Shown here one piece after another: positions 9,992 to 22,200 of a stretch of 32,127 nucleotides of DNA. Source of the stretch: Parachlorella kessleri (Eukaryota; Chlorophyta; Trebouxiophyceae; Chlorellales; Chlorellaceae); the NCBI GenBank assembly GCA_001598975.1, contig BBXU01001802.1, forward strand, positions 1 through 32,127. Reading direction: 5' to 3'. The position numbers and the translations under genes are program-made. Under the pieces are notes generated by a model. The model was not told the origin of the DNA, did no database searches, and was given only the letters and a program-made list of their open reading frames with translations. Every line of letters starts with the position of its first letter. The first letter of the stretch is position 1.

Positions 9992-12900
9992 TTAAGAAAC
10001 CGCTGGCAGCTGAGGCCCCAGGTTTGATGGAGCTGCTGCCTGCTTGGGGCGGAAGGGGCTGCTCATGCTGAACATGCGGGCCAGAGCGCTGCGTGGTGTG
10101 TTGCCTTCCTCAGGTGTGGAGCTGCCAGTGCTGAGTCCGGTGCCGACAACGCCAAAATTTGCCACGGAGGCTGCATGAAGGGGGACAAATTACGCATAAG
10201 CAAAGATGTCATATCTTGAATCCCTAAGCCCCCTTCTCCTCTTCATGACACTACCTGACCTGGCTAATAACCCTGATTTGCTTATAGGCATGAACCTGGG
10301 AGTTTTGGCCTTACAGTAGTCATTCACGCCATTGGACAGCTTCCATACTGCAAACTGCGCGCCAGGCTGCAAACCACCTCTTTACTGTCCCAGGGCCGGC
10401 ATTCAGTGCCCCACTTTGCAAACAGCCCCGTTCTCACCGACCTGCCAGCGGGTTGATTGCCTTGATAAGGTCAGGATTGGTGGATGTGCGGGACAGCAGA
10501 CTCCCAGGTGGCTGCACCATTGATGCAAGCAGCGGGTTCTTAGCATGCCCATAGTGGCTGACCCGCTGCTTCACGTTCTGCATCGTGCGGAGCTCCCGCG
10601 CTGGCAGCAAGAAGGCAGTGATGAGACCCTCCACAGCTTCCTGCACACAAGGCAGGCTGATGGGAGGGTTAGCCAAGAGTAGGATGCTGCCTGGAAAGGC
10701 CCCCACAGAGTCAGGTGTTAAGGCAGCGCTGCCTTCGATGCTCGATGCTCAGGTTGCATGCCCAGAGATAGGAAAGCACCCTGCCGTTGTATATCCATGT
10801 CACCCAGCAGCAGCGAAACTGAGTAACGCGCACAGCTGCACAAGCGATTCAAGGACCTATAATGCCACACCCTGTCCCAGCAGGATTGACCATGGTGCAT
10901 CTACCCACCTGCAGCACGCTGAGACTATCCCCAACCAGAGTCTGTCCAGAGAAAGCGAGGTTGGCTCGCCGACGGCGCTCCAGCTCGGCATGCTGCTGCT
11001 CCAGCGAGCCCAGCGCATACTGTGCGTCTTGCAAAGCCTGCAAAGGAGACGAACCAGGACAGCATGGCAAGTTACATCACTGTGAGGCAGCAGGTAACCA
11101 TGGGATGCCTTGCACTGTTTTGGTTTGACTCCCCACCACACCGGAACCTGCCCACTGCAATGCTGAGGCACTGTAGGTGCAGCACAGCCCCCTGCACATC
11201 TTCCTGCTGCCTGCACACCTGCTGCCGCTGCTGCTGCGCTGTCTTCAGCCTCCGGTTGCGGTGTGCACGGTAGGCCCTTTGGATGACGCGGGCTGCGTCA
11301 TTGACCCTCCTGTTCTCAAAGAATGACTTGGCCAGGGCCATGCGCGACCGCTCGTAGGCCTCCAGCTGAGCCTGGAGCATCACTATCTGCTGCCGGTCCT
11401 GTGAGAGCTCACTCTGCAGGCGGGTTCCCGGCACAAACACATGAAATCTTGAACATAAAATGTGGCCTGCTTGGTTGTTGGGCCGAGAAAGGTCGCAGAA
11501 GCCCAAGGGCGTGCCGCCACAGAATACCGTGCACCGCTTGCCAACAATTTATAGCCGGACACTCCTCTATTGTGGCGGTGCGGTGAGTACTTTTTCAATT
11601 CAGTTCCTACTAGTCCAAGTGCCATCCGTCCATGGGTGATGTCTCATATTCACCTCCAGCTGCTGGCAGTGCTGTTCCAAAAGGTCCACTTGATTTTGGA
11701 GCTCCTGTTTATCATGCTGCAGCTCAGCCTGCACCGCTTGCTGCGTGCTGCACAGCAACACAGCAGAAGCCTTGCTCAGCCTCACATGGCGGGATGGTAG
11801 CATGTGTGCACCTTCCTGCCATCGAGGGAATAGAAGAGCCAGTGCACAAGCCTTACAAATTCCGTCGAACAACCTTCGTACATACACTTGCAGCCTATCT
11901 GAATGCAACTCTGCCACTAACCAGATGGTGTCATGCAGCCGCAAAATCTCCTCATCTCTGCTGGCCACCTCCTTTTGCAGTCCTGCTATGATGCTGTCCC
12001 GCTCCACCAGTCGCATCTGCACTCGTAAGTAATAAGCTGTGCTGGTCCTTCTTCAGCTTGAAAGGGGCCAATGGCATCTTGATGCATGAGCCCCAGGTAC
12101 GGATCTGGCAAAGCACTGCCTTCATGCTGTCTGCAGGTGTCCCTTCAAACCCAGAGCACTTCTTGCACGACCAGCCATGGAGCTGCCTTCTTTCCCAATG
12201 TCAAGTTTAGGTATGCCACCGATGTCGTCCTAGGTCCATACGTGGAGAGCGAGGGCATATGGGGAAGGATACGTAGTGTAGTACTCGTTAGGAGCCTGCC
12301 CACCTCTGCTTGTCGCGCATCCTCTCCCGCTCTCTCCAGAGCACTTGCCAACCGCTGTTCCAAGTTTGTTAAGCGCTCATCTCTGTGCTTGACCTCTTGC
12401 TGCAGGGCTGCCACCTCAGAAGAGTGCTGCTGAGCCGCTTGCAGCATCTCTTGCTCATGGCTTTCCGCTGCCTCCTGCAATGCCGCCTTGTGCTGCTGGG
12501 TTGCATGCTGCACAGCCTGTTCATGCTGCTGTTGCAGCTCCATCTGCATTAAGCAGATAGCATATCACATCTGCCTCTCACGTTGCATGTTGGTTGCATG
12601 CAGTAAGATCAAGCTGCCAGTGACATAATGGAATACGCTATGAAATGTACTGGTTGATGCAGGAATCACCTACAAAAGTGCGTTGCATTCGCTCTGATGG
12701 CTTAGGACACCATCTTGAGGCATTGTTACCTGCCTCTGACGAGCCTCGCCTTGCAGCTGCTCTACTGCCAGCTCATGCTGCAGTGCTGCTTCCTGCATCA
12801 ACGTGGTTTTATAACTGTGTCAGAGGCCAAGACCCCATTGCAGCTGATCACTGCACATGCTGCTGACGGCCAGGCGATCAATGAAACGTTATTAAAGGGT

Positions 12901-15900
12901 GCCCCAAAGGCTCTTATAACAGCGAAATGTTCTGGGGCAACACAAGGCCCAACCACTAACAGCAGATGTCCAAGGGTCAAAGCAGCTCCCCTTTATTGCA
13001 ACGGTCCAGCCTTGGCCAAGCTGCTGCACTGACCTGTGCCGCCTGTGCTGCCTCTTCTGCTTGCTGCTGGTATGTGACCAGCTGCTGCATGAGCTCCTCC
13101 CTCTGGGCCTCGTGCTGCTGCCGGAGCTCCTCAGTGTGTGTATGCCGCTCTTCCAACTGCTGCAGCAGCGACTGCTTGTGCTGCTGCTCTGCCTCCAGCT
13201 GTGCCTGGCGCTCCTACGCACCAAGATTAATGATGTAGAGGTTGAAACACTGGGCAACTTTTTGCAAGCAGCCATACTTCGGGCACATATGCTACAGGCT
13301 CAGGGCGGTCTATGTTTGCAGTTGTTTAGCAGGGATAAGGTTGGAAGCCATGAATAGTAAGGCATTGTGCGGCAAAGGACACCAACGTATTACCTGCAGC
13401 AAACGGTCCTTCTCGGCCTCTGCAGCCTCTCTCTCCAGCCGTAGCTCTTCAAGGATGCGATCATTGGCTTCCTTCTCACCCTGCAGTTGCGATTTTAGGA
13501 TTATCGTTGACAGAACAGATACGAACCACCCTACAGCCCAGTGCCGTGTTTTGGCTAGGTGGGTGACATAACAAATTTAATATATGGCATTACCTAGGCG
13601 GACCTCTCGCCGGCCTTCCTGCCTTGCAAGTTATAAATCATATCCTTCATCACCCCTGCCAACCTTACGGATGCCTGCCCGTTGGCATTTGTAGGGACAC
13701 TACCACACTGCCTTCTCAAGCTGTGCTGCTCACCCGCAGAAGCGCATGCATGGACTCCAGCTCGCTCTCCTTGGCTAGCAGCGACCTTTCTAGCAGCGCG
13801 CTTTTCTGGTCCCTGCCCTCCATAGCTGCTGCCAGTTCCGAGTTCAAAGCGCGGTAGTCCACCCGCTCGTTTATTACGGCCTGCAGTGCAATGAAGGATT
13901 GTGAGCACTTACAGGGATACCAAGCGTCTGTCCCCAATCTTCCAATACTACCTCTTGCTCTGGTTGTCATACAGCTAACAGATGTAATCAGACTTGTACA
14001 ATGCTGGCCATGGCCGTAAGGATTCACCAGGCCCAAGGCTCAGGGTTGGTCTGACATTGTTCTGGATAAGGTATCTCTCCTGGAGGGTCCCAGGCAAATC
14101 TGGTCCCTGTCTGAGATGCGGAGCCAATTAGGCTCACCTGGATCTTGACGCACATAGCCCGCACCCCAAACTGCAAGCTTTGCAAACTCTCATCCACATG
14201 GTCCACCGCGTCGCTAACTGCCACTACCAGCGAGGTTTTGGCATTGCCGCCCAGGGAGTCCTGTTCATCAGGAACAAGGGCAATGGTTGTGCATACAGGA
14301 CGTTTGTTCTGTGAGGTAAATGAATCCTCGCAAGCCCTGCCAGACATGACTGGGCTTCTCCTCAGTGCAGAAAGGATATTTGCATGCCGGTCTCTCGTAA
14401 CCACTAAACTATTGCAGGCCCAACCTAGTTCGGTGTGGAGCCTACTGACACACCTGTAACAGCCGGGTGAGCTTGGAGTCTCGGAAAGGCACATGGGTAG
14501 CATTGGGATCGGCCCGCGCATTGATACACATACCCAGCGTGGTCAGCGACAAGTTGATGCTCTTGGCCTCAGTAGCCCGCAGCCCTGCAGACCATGGTAT
14601 GCTACAGTGTCGCTATACCTTGCAGCATGGTAACTGGAACAGGCAGGTACTCAAGGCTCAACTCTGGGCATGAGTTTTGCGGCCCCTGTAGCCCTGCAGG
14701 CAAACTGGCAAACTGACAGGTGCACCATGGCCCTCAGCTTGAGCAGGCACAGCAGGGTGCAGGTCTGGGAAAGACCGGTTGTCCCCTATAGCTGTTGCAA
14801 AATAGTAGCCAGCAGGTCATGGTCCTTGCCTGAGATTAAGGGAGCGCATATTTGGGGCCTCTCAGGTTATACACTGCCACAGGGGACCATACTCGCCAAT
14901 TGCAACTTCCAAGGCCACAGTAGGCGCCTGCCTCATCAGCTTCCAGCCAGTAACCTACCCATCCTAGGTCCTGCCCCACTGTGACACAGCAAACCCTCCT
15001 CCTCATGTGGCTTCCCTACCTGTGCTCTTGCTTTTCTTCAGCCTTTCCGACCCCGCCAAGTCCACCAGGAAGAGCTTGCCCACTTTGACCCGCTGTATCT
15101 CGGCTGTGGGTCCAGCAGAGGCAGAAGCTTCCAAGCCCAGGGTACTGGCACTCTGCAGCCCAGGCCCTGCCAGCGCCACTGATTTCCGCTTAATCACAGT
15201 CAGCATAACGACTGCGTGGCTGCGAGAGGAGTGGGCATTTAGCGCTGTGAAGGCGGTGGCCCTGCAGCAGGGAGCATGCACTGTGACCTTTGTGACTGGA
15301 CTGTGCTTTGCCTGTGCACTTCTGCTGGTGAACCTGCTCCTTGCCATGGCCTCGTTGTATGTCTAGGATGAGGCAGAAGAACAACTTAATGATTGCCTTA
15401 GTGGCTGCCATTGCAGACAGCAAAATGAGTGAATCACAACAGCAATTTGCATGCATTCCAAACCCAGCTTGAGTGGAACATTAACGGCCTACCTGTTGCG
15501 ATCGCCCAGCTGCAGTAAGTGCAAACACTGCTCTATGCTCTGCACCTCCACCTGCTGCACCCCACTGACAAAGACGCCACCACCCTCGCTCTCCCGTATC
15601 TGCAGGTTCTCGCTTTCGGGCCGAAGCAGGTCCTGCAGGAACAATGGATAAGGATAACGGAGACCCCCTTATGCTACTGCGAAAGCATCAAGCTGAGTCC
15701 TGTTGTGGCAGAGATGCTCTGCTGTAAGAATAACCTCATAAGCTCTGTGTCATCGTGCCCTGGCCCTGTTGGCAAAGCAGGCAGCAATGGCCTGTCTGAA
15801 CCCAGGATACCCTACAATACATCATAGCTTGCCTGGATCAGCTCCATATAGATTTGGATGTAGGATAGGCACACGCTGTACTCGTGCACAGCATCCTGGG

Positions 15901-16700
15901 CAATAGCGCTGAAAACCTCGGCTGCCGCGCGCGGGATCATGCCAATGGCATCTGGCTTGATAGAGGACAGAGTGAAGGTCTTGCCAGCCCCTGTCTGGCC
16001 ATATGCCATCACGGTGCCATTGTAGCCATTCAGTACGTCTTCCACAATGGGCTTGACGGCTGCTTGGTAGACATCTGATTGGGAGGAGCTGGGGCCCAGC
16101 ACCTTGTCAAAGTCCCAGTCACTAACAGGGATGGAAGCATGCCTGCATCACAGCCCATTCCTTCATTTGAGCTAGTCCGCAAGATGGAGCCAATACAAAG
16201 CAGGCAAGTGATGTGCACCTTTGCAACAAGGTTCACATGACAGCTGCTCTCTCCAACATAGCATCCTGATTATGCAAAATGTGCTGCCCGGGCTGCCAGC
16301 CCTGCCACTCACTCTCTGTACACAACCACACCCTTGCCGCCCTGCTTTAGCTTTAGGCCGCCGGGCGACTCCTCTGGCTTGGGTGGTCGAACCCGTACGA
16401 AGACTCGCACGCGCTCTGTAAAAACACAGTCACAAGCGCGGTCCCAGACCTGATTTGAAAAGGTCTGGGAGGCCAGGCGTGTGTTCGCCATGAACACACT
16501 GACAGGAGAGAGTCTGTTCACTCTGCCGCACCTCCTTCACTGCGCTGGCCCGTCTCGGAGCTGCGCTTGGAGCTGGCTGGGGTGTCGTCACCACTACTCT
16601 TGCTGGACAGCCGCCTAGCCGTGTTAGCATAGCTTTTCGTGGGGCTAGCGCTCTTGCTTGACACGCCTGACATCGAGTAGCGCAACTCTCCTTTCTGCAT
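9992..16700 (-). CDS. Kinesin with N-terminal motor, coiled-coil stalk and IQ motif
   Basis: Eighteen exons in transcript order: 16700-16532, 16415-16313, 16121-15833, 15632-15493, 15261-15020, 14584-14454, 14260-14138, 13880-13734, 13480-13394, 13213-13034, 12792-12730, 12543-12304, 12016-11888, 11740-11654, 11413-11156, 11037-10909, 10640-10442, 10170-9992. They give 964 residues. The motor (about 57-399) has the P-loop GQTGAGKT (132-139), switch I NAHSSRSH (242-249) and switch II DLAGSE (301-306), so ATP-driven microtubule movement is expected. An insert of about 30 residues precedes switch II. A Gln/Glu-rich coiled coil fills about 400-735, implying dimerisation. The IQ motif [14 protein letters not shown] (about 752-765) suggests calmodulin or centrin binding. 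The tail is Ser/Pro-rich. The class is uncertain; it resembles ungrouped/ARK-like plant kinesins but has no ARM repeats. Intron 3 has a GC donor. The exon 13 and 15 donors are the least certain. Confidence 0.9.
15633..15832 (-). other. GC-AG intron 3 of the kinesin gene
   Basis: The donor reads ATCCAG|GCAAGC and the acceptor ends TCCTGCAG. Splicing here joins YMELIQ directly to [14 protein letters not shown], the conserved kinesin order, in phase 0. Reading past the donor adds a few non-conserved residues and then a stop. Confidence 0.8.
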
Positions 16701-17114
16701 GGTGTGTCCCAGCTGTTAGCTCCGTGCAGAACTGGCTGGGGCGGGATCTCAGCCTTGGTAGGGCCCTCGCGAATCCCGAACCAGGAGGGGCAGCTGAGGA
16801 TGGTAAACCCCGGCGGTTGGACGCGGTAGGGCCACAAGGCCTAAGTGTGCAGTAGAGGAGTAAAAGCAGCTGTAACCATCGAGAAGCAAGACATTGGCGA
16901 GAGGAGCTGTTGTCTGTTATACTGAGTCACAGCACTCCCAGCACTGCAGAGCATTCTCAGCAGCCACACACCCAGAAGCAACTTAAGCAGTTAGGCGGCA
17001 AGGTCAACTGCCCTTAGGAGTGTTCAAGTTTCGGACTGTTACGAAAGGAAGGTTGCACGCAACTGGCCCTGGTGCCTTCCAAGACATAGACCCTTTATAA
17101 GGTAGCATTGGACC
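16701..17114. promoter_or_regulatory. Divergent promoter region, kinesin / ATP11
   Basis: Only 414 bp separate the two divergent start codons, so the pair probably shares a bidirectional promoter. A TTTATAA at 17094-17100 sits 15 nt before the ATP11 ATG, which is too close for a usual TATA box. I see no other motif I can name. Confidence 0.45.
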
Positions 17115-18599
17115 ATGTCAGGACGCAAGATGACGCAGTCGATGTTCTCCCTGTACTCCCAGCACAGGCGCATTACGGGCATGTCAATGCCAAGCTCCGC
17201 CAGTCTTTGGGAACTGGTGAAACGGGAGCAGATACAAAAGCACAACGCAGCAGAGATTAAGGATATCTGGCAGGAGGTAAGGGAAAACCTTCCAAGGCAG
17301 GAAAAGTTAAAGTTGAGGTCATGCCACAATAGTGCTTGCGGTCAAGTCATCTTCACATACACAGATCTTTCACATCGGACTACTTTTGTTCCCTGAGTTG
17401 AACCCTGCTGCGCGCCCTTGTTGCAGTTTCATGCAGATGCTGACAAGCACCGCATAGCTGCCACCCTCACAGGGCCTCAGTACATGCAATTTGCAGAGCA
17501 TGCTGGGCTTAGGTGAGCAGCTCCACTTGCAAAGCCCTCAAAAGACTGCCTGCCCTAATTCCCTGTATGAAGTTGGCCCATTCCCAGTGTGGGGCTGGCT
17601 TCTATCGCACGCGTCTAACTAGAGCCAGTGCATGCGGCTGCAGCCCCATGTTTGTGCTGCCTGTCTTCAAGGGGCCCAACGCCTTTGAGAACTTCATGGT
17701 CCAGTGTCAGCTACCGCACGTGCTGTTCACCTCTCTAGAAGAGTTCAAGAGGTGGGTATGCGATTGCTTGGCTGCGGGTTTGTAGACTACCTGCAAGTGT
17801 CAGTGCGCTCGCTACAGTCTCCCCTGCATAAGACTGTGTGCATGAGAACACGATGGCAGCCTAGTCCAGCTACACTGCTGCACTGGCGTCGTTGCCGGCA
17901 TGGTGAACGGGAACCTGGGTAAGACCCTGTAGTGTGAGGTTGCTGTGCAGACAAGGGACCAATGCGCTCCCACACTTCACCATGACACACTACACAGAGC
18001 TTTTAGACGACAAGGCCATCGTGCTGGTGCGGGGGGACATCATACATCCACAGCTAGTCACCCGGTTTGAGGTAAGCTGCTTTTGTTACACAGCAGGTCG
18101 GCACCTTTGTGTGCATTGCTGCACAGTTGGCTTGCATGTATGCATAATGTATGCATAATAATGTGTGCCTCCCACAAGCAGGACCAGCTTAGATAGCACC
18201 CTCTCCTGAAGCGGCAGATGCCCACTTTGTCCAGTGTTGCACCTAGCACCTGTAAGAGGCACACAGCCGAGCATTGCAGTAGCATTTCTTACCGGCAGGA
18301 GCTGTAACAGGCTTCATGCCTGGCTGGCGTATGGCGTGTCAAGCAGATGCAACATGGCGGCTGTCCGTATGCATGCCCGACTGTCGTCCTGTGCTTAACC
18401 GCCTGGTTTCTCAGCCGCGCCTGCCTTTCCACCTACCCCACTGCAGGCCCAGTCACTCATGAGGCTTTTGTATGAGTTCTACACGCACCCCAGTAAGTAC
18501 AGCTTTGTACATGCGTTCAACCATCAGCAGTCTGAGTTTGACTTCAAACGGATGCTGGACAGCTTGGGTCATGATACGGGTGCCCTTCCGCGGCAATGA
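17115..18599 (+). CDS. ATP11: Mitochondrial F1-ATPase assembly factor ATP11 (ATPAF1)
   Basis: Five exons, 17115-17276, 17427-17512, 17644-17751, 17951-18071 and 18447-18599, keep frame and give 209 residues ending in TGA. ATP11 is a matrix chaperone that binds free F1 beta subunits until they join alpha subunits in ATP synthase. The family core is clear: LWELVKREQIQ near the start, SPMFVLPVFKG, FMVQCQLPHVLFTSLEEFKR, then TMTHYTELLDDKAIVLVRGD and the ending FNHQQSEFDF. The first 35 residues are basic and Ser/Met-rich without clear acids, which suits a mitochondrial presequence. An in-frame TAG at 17103 precedes the first ATG, fixing the start unless there is an upstream exon. A GTAAGT inside the last exon (CCCA|GTAAGT) looks like a donor but reading through keeps the conserved C terminus. 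Confidence 0.93.
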
Positions 18600-19267
18600 T
18601 AGTGACATTTTGTGCTGAAGATTGCGGTGCTGGTGCGGTCTCCAGCTAGGGTGTAGCCCCGGCACACTGTTTATGGCGCACTTCATTATTCATCGCTGTA
18701 CTTGTAAGAGAATAGGGTTACCTGCAGTGGGTTGCAGAGGCAGTACACCCAGCGTATTGCTAGACGTATCAGCGGCAAGGTTGGGAATGTTGCTGTGGGT
18801 TGCGTAGTAGGTTTAGTGCAGCGCATGACATAACCAACTTCCTGTAGTGGCTCAGCTCTTGTCCCCGTTCCAGCGAAACCTAGACTCTGGAGCTTGCCAT
18901 GTCATGCAATGTTTGGAGCAAGAAGCCACTGCCTGCCCTGCTGACTGTGCATCTCTGACTGCTAAAGGCATGCTGCCGCTGCCTCTGTTGACCAGCAGGC
19001 TCAACTCTGTGCTAGGTGTGGGATAGTCGGATTGTGCCTACAGGTATTGGGCGCATGCACCTGAGTGTGCAGGGTATGATGTATACGACACCCCGTCATA
19101 TGAGCAATGCATCTACCCGGCCTGCCCTTTGCCATGCGGCCACTTTGAGCCTGCTGTGTTTTATCTGTCTGTTCGAGCCCTTCATGCATCCCTCTCGCTT
19201 CATACATTGGCAGGCCCCACGCCATGAAATAGCTAGCTCTTAGCTATGATTTGAAAACAGCCACCTG
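18600..19267. other. Intergenic interval between convergent ATP11 and GT61 genes
   Basis: These 668 bp hold the 3' UTRs of both genes. A plus-strand open frame at 19016-19243 has no family features and no coding neighbours to join. Apart from the TGTAA at 18703 I see nothing functional. Confidence 0.5.
18703..18707 (+). promoter_or_regulatory. Candidate TGTAA polyadenylation signal of ATP11
   Basis: TGTAA lies about 100 nt downstream of the ATP11 stop codon on the same strand, at the spacing usual for green-algal poly(A) signals. Chance occurrence cannot be ruled out. Confidence 0.45.
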
Positions 19268-22200
19268 CTACTGGTTTCTGTCGGCCAAGCTGGTGGCCGC
19301 ACCTGGACTTGTCAATGTATGATAGGACATGCCTGTACAGCACACAAGCATGAACAGGAGGAACAAAAAGAAAGCTGCGAGATGTCCCTGGTTGCTGTCC
19401 GCCTTCCACTGCCCAGACAGCCTCCTCCCCAACACCCGGGACTCTGCACCTGCATCACCCTCGGTGGCTGCGGGTCCCTGGCTCGTTCCCTCCCCCCTCA
19501 GCAGGCGGGCCTCGCCACCACCAAGCACCAGAGGTTGCTGCTGGTGCTCTTGCTGCTGCTCTTGCTTCTGCTGCTCGTGGTGCTGCTGCTGTTTAGCCTG
19601 CTGGGGATGAACCTCCCGCGCTTGTGGTAGCTGCTGCTCCCCTTTTGCTGCCTGCTGCTCCTGTTGGTGCGACCGTTCCAGATTGTCCGCAACGCTGAGG
19701 CCTGCCCCAACTGTTTTTTGCTTCCAAAGCTGGATGCCCTCTAGCACCTCGGCCACCTGCCAGTAGGGCACCAAGGCAAAGTGCAATTGAGTTACGTACC
19801 CAGCGCTTGCCGTGGCTTACATCAGACTCGATCCGGCACTCCCACAACACACCAAACAATGCTTATTTAACCCAGGATGTGGGACACAGACCTTCTGGCT
19901 TATCGAGTATGCCCGCTACAGTCTTCGCTACTGTCGATATGGCAAAGCCTAGTATGCGCCCGCTATAGTGGTATTAAAGCTTGGCAACAAGCATCCCTGC
20001 AGCAGGCGCTCCAGTGCGCTGGCGCTCCAACCGCTTACCAGCCGCTCCGGTGGCACGTTGTAGTTGAGGTAGTAGGTGGCCTCATGGGGATCCTTCCACA
20101 AGCCAGGGAAGTCGACTGTCTGAAAACCCGGGGTGTTGGCGACAAAGTCGACGTGGCTGATGAGGGACAGGTTGGTTCCGTTGACCAGCGCGGCGGCCTG
20201 CATGGCTGGAGGCAACCTCTGGAAGCCGGGGTTGCGCCGCACCTGCAACAAAGAGATCAAGGTCTGGGCCTTGAGTGTCAAAAGTGTCCCTGGTACACCT
20301 GGCACTGTGGGGTGCCCACACCCCAGGCTCTCTTAGGACAGTGCTGCAGCCTTAGGGTTTGACAGACAGGTTCATACATGCGCTGGACCAGCCGCCGGAT
20401 GCACAGCTTAGAAGGCCCACGCCTGTCCGGGCTAGGACGCTACTGAGCAATGCCTCCTACCTTCGACATGATAGGCTCCACAAAGTCCACGTCAGTAGAG
20501 TATATGGCTGCAAGCAGCAGCAATGGCTTGCCCGTCAGGCACTCCTTACGTCACCCCGACAGACTGGCAAGGACGAAACACCGCCTGACAAGGTAGTGAA
20601 GCAGGCCACCCTAGTGGCGCCATTGGACACCACCAAGTGAGCCTGGGCCCTAGCACACAGGGTTCGAATGGTCCTTGTGAAGGGCAGTGCCACCCACAGT
20701 CGCCACATCCTCTGCCGGCAGAACGAGGTGCTGGTCGAGTACTAAGCCCTTTAATGAAACCTCACATTTGTAGGTGATGTTGAAGAATGGGGAGGGGATC
20801 CCCTTGGCAATGGAGTTGTCGTGGTTGAGGTGCACCACAAAGCTCGACACCTGCACCATGACACCCGGTCATGACAGTAGTAACATATCCTTGGGGTTTG
20901 CACAGCACTTTTCTGGCCGTCTAGCTTTACCCAAAGGGATCCCTAGCTTGTGTGCAGATTTCAAACCTGGTCTGAACCCCATCTGGTGGCCCTGCTTCAA
21001 GTACAGCCTCAAGGTACCTTCAGATGGGCTGTCAGCGGTCAGTCCTTTTCACCTTCAGACTCCTACAGCCATGCTGATAATATGCCAGCAGGCAGGGGGA
21101 ATGGTGGCCCTCCATTCCATCCACAATCGCTGCCTCCTGCTACACACCTGGATGATGACCGCATGCCTCGGCAGGAAATACAAGTTGCCAGTGGCTGCCC
21201 CGTGTGGCACCACCAGAATATCTGCTCTGGAGAACACGGCGGCCTGCGCAGCCAAGCTGGTTCCCTCCACGAAAGCCAAGCTCACACTGACTCCCTGCTG
21301 CTGCAGCATGAAGTAGGCCTGCAGAGCAACATGCAGCTGAAAAGCTGTTGGCAGGACATGGATGTGGTTTATTGGCAGGCTAGCTTGATTGAAAGGCAGG
21401 AGCTCCTGCCGCATTGTGGACTGTGGACCCTCGCAAAAGCTGCATGAACAGCACAAAGGGTACAGAGGAAAGGGTGCCAATACTCCTTGGGCACTAACCC
21501 ATTGTGCTTGCCGAGCACAATGCCCCAGCACGCCTTGTGCGTGGCTCTGCAGGCTCCCAAATGTAAGGGTTGTTGGGTGTTGTTGGGAATGACTCTCGCT
21601 TCCTACATTTCCACCATCCAGCCTTCAAGCCTCACCTCGTCTAGGCGCACGATGCTGCGCCCCGCTGTGAACCGACGGTTGACCAGCACAACATGAGGCC
21701 TCGCCCGCTGGCGCTGATGCACGCTGCGCTTGCCAGCCCTTGTGTGCCGCCGCCTGCCCATGCTCTCCCCAGTGTTGCTGTTGCCGTCAGCGCCATCGCT
21801 GCTGCTGCCATTACCGTCCAAGACTGTCTGAGGTAGCTGGATGGACGCTGCGGGTTGTGCCGGCAGCGGGTCAGGTAAGGGGCCAAGCCCGGCACAGGTA
21901 CGCATGTAGCTTATTCTGCCCAGCTTGTCCTTGTCTGAAGCGACCTCCAAGCCATACCTACAAATCAAGGAGCCAACACAGGGCTCAGATCCTGTCCCGT
22001 AGCACCTGCTACACAGCCGCATGTCAGACAGCTCCGGCGTTCTCCCAAATTCTGTCAAATGCAGTGGCGCTTTATGCAGGCTGCCAGCGCTGAGAAAGAG
22101 CAGCGGAACAAATGGCATGCTTGGTCGTGCATGAGCTCGCACCCCACTCAAGCGCAGGGCAACCAAGGATGCACGCAGCGGGTAAGGGAGCAGCCACCTG

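Noticed and set aside
11884..11990. Alternative kinesin exon 13 donor TG|GTTAGT
   Set aside because: It can be joined in frame with a different acceptor but inserts Cys-Thr into the coiled coil; CTGCAA|GTGTAT keeps a continuous helix and phase 0. Not fully excluded.
18481..18510. Possible extra intron in the last ATP11 exon at CCCA|GTAAGT
   Set aside because: Reading through keeps the conserved ATP11 C terminus (FNHQQSEFDF) and a natural stop; splicing would delete it.
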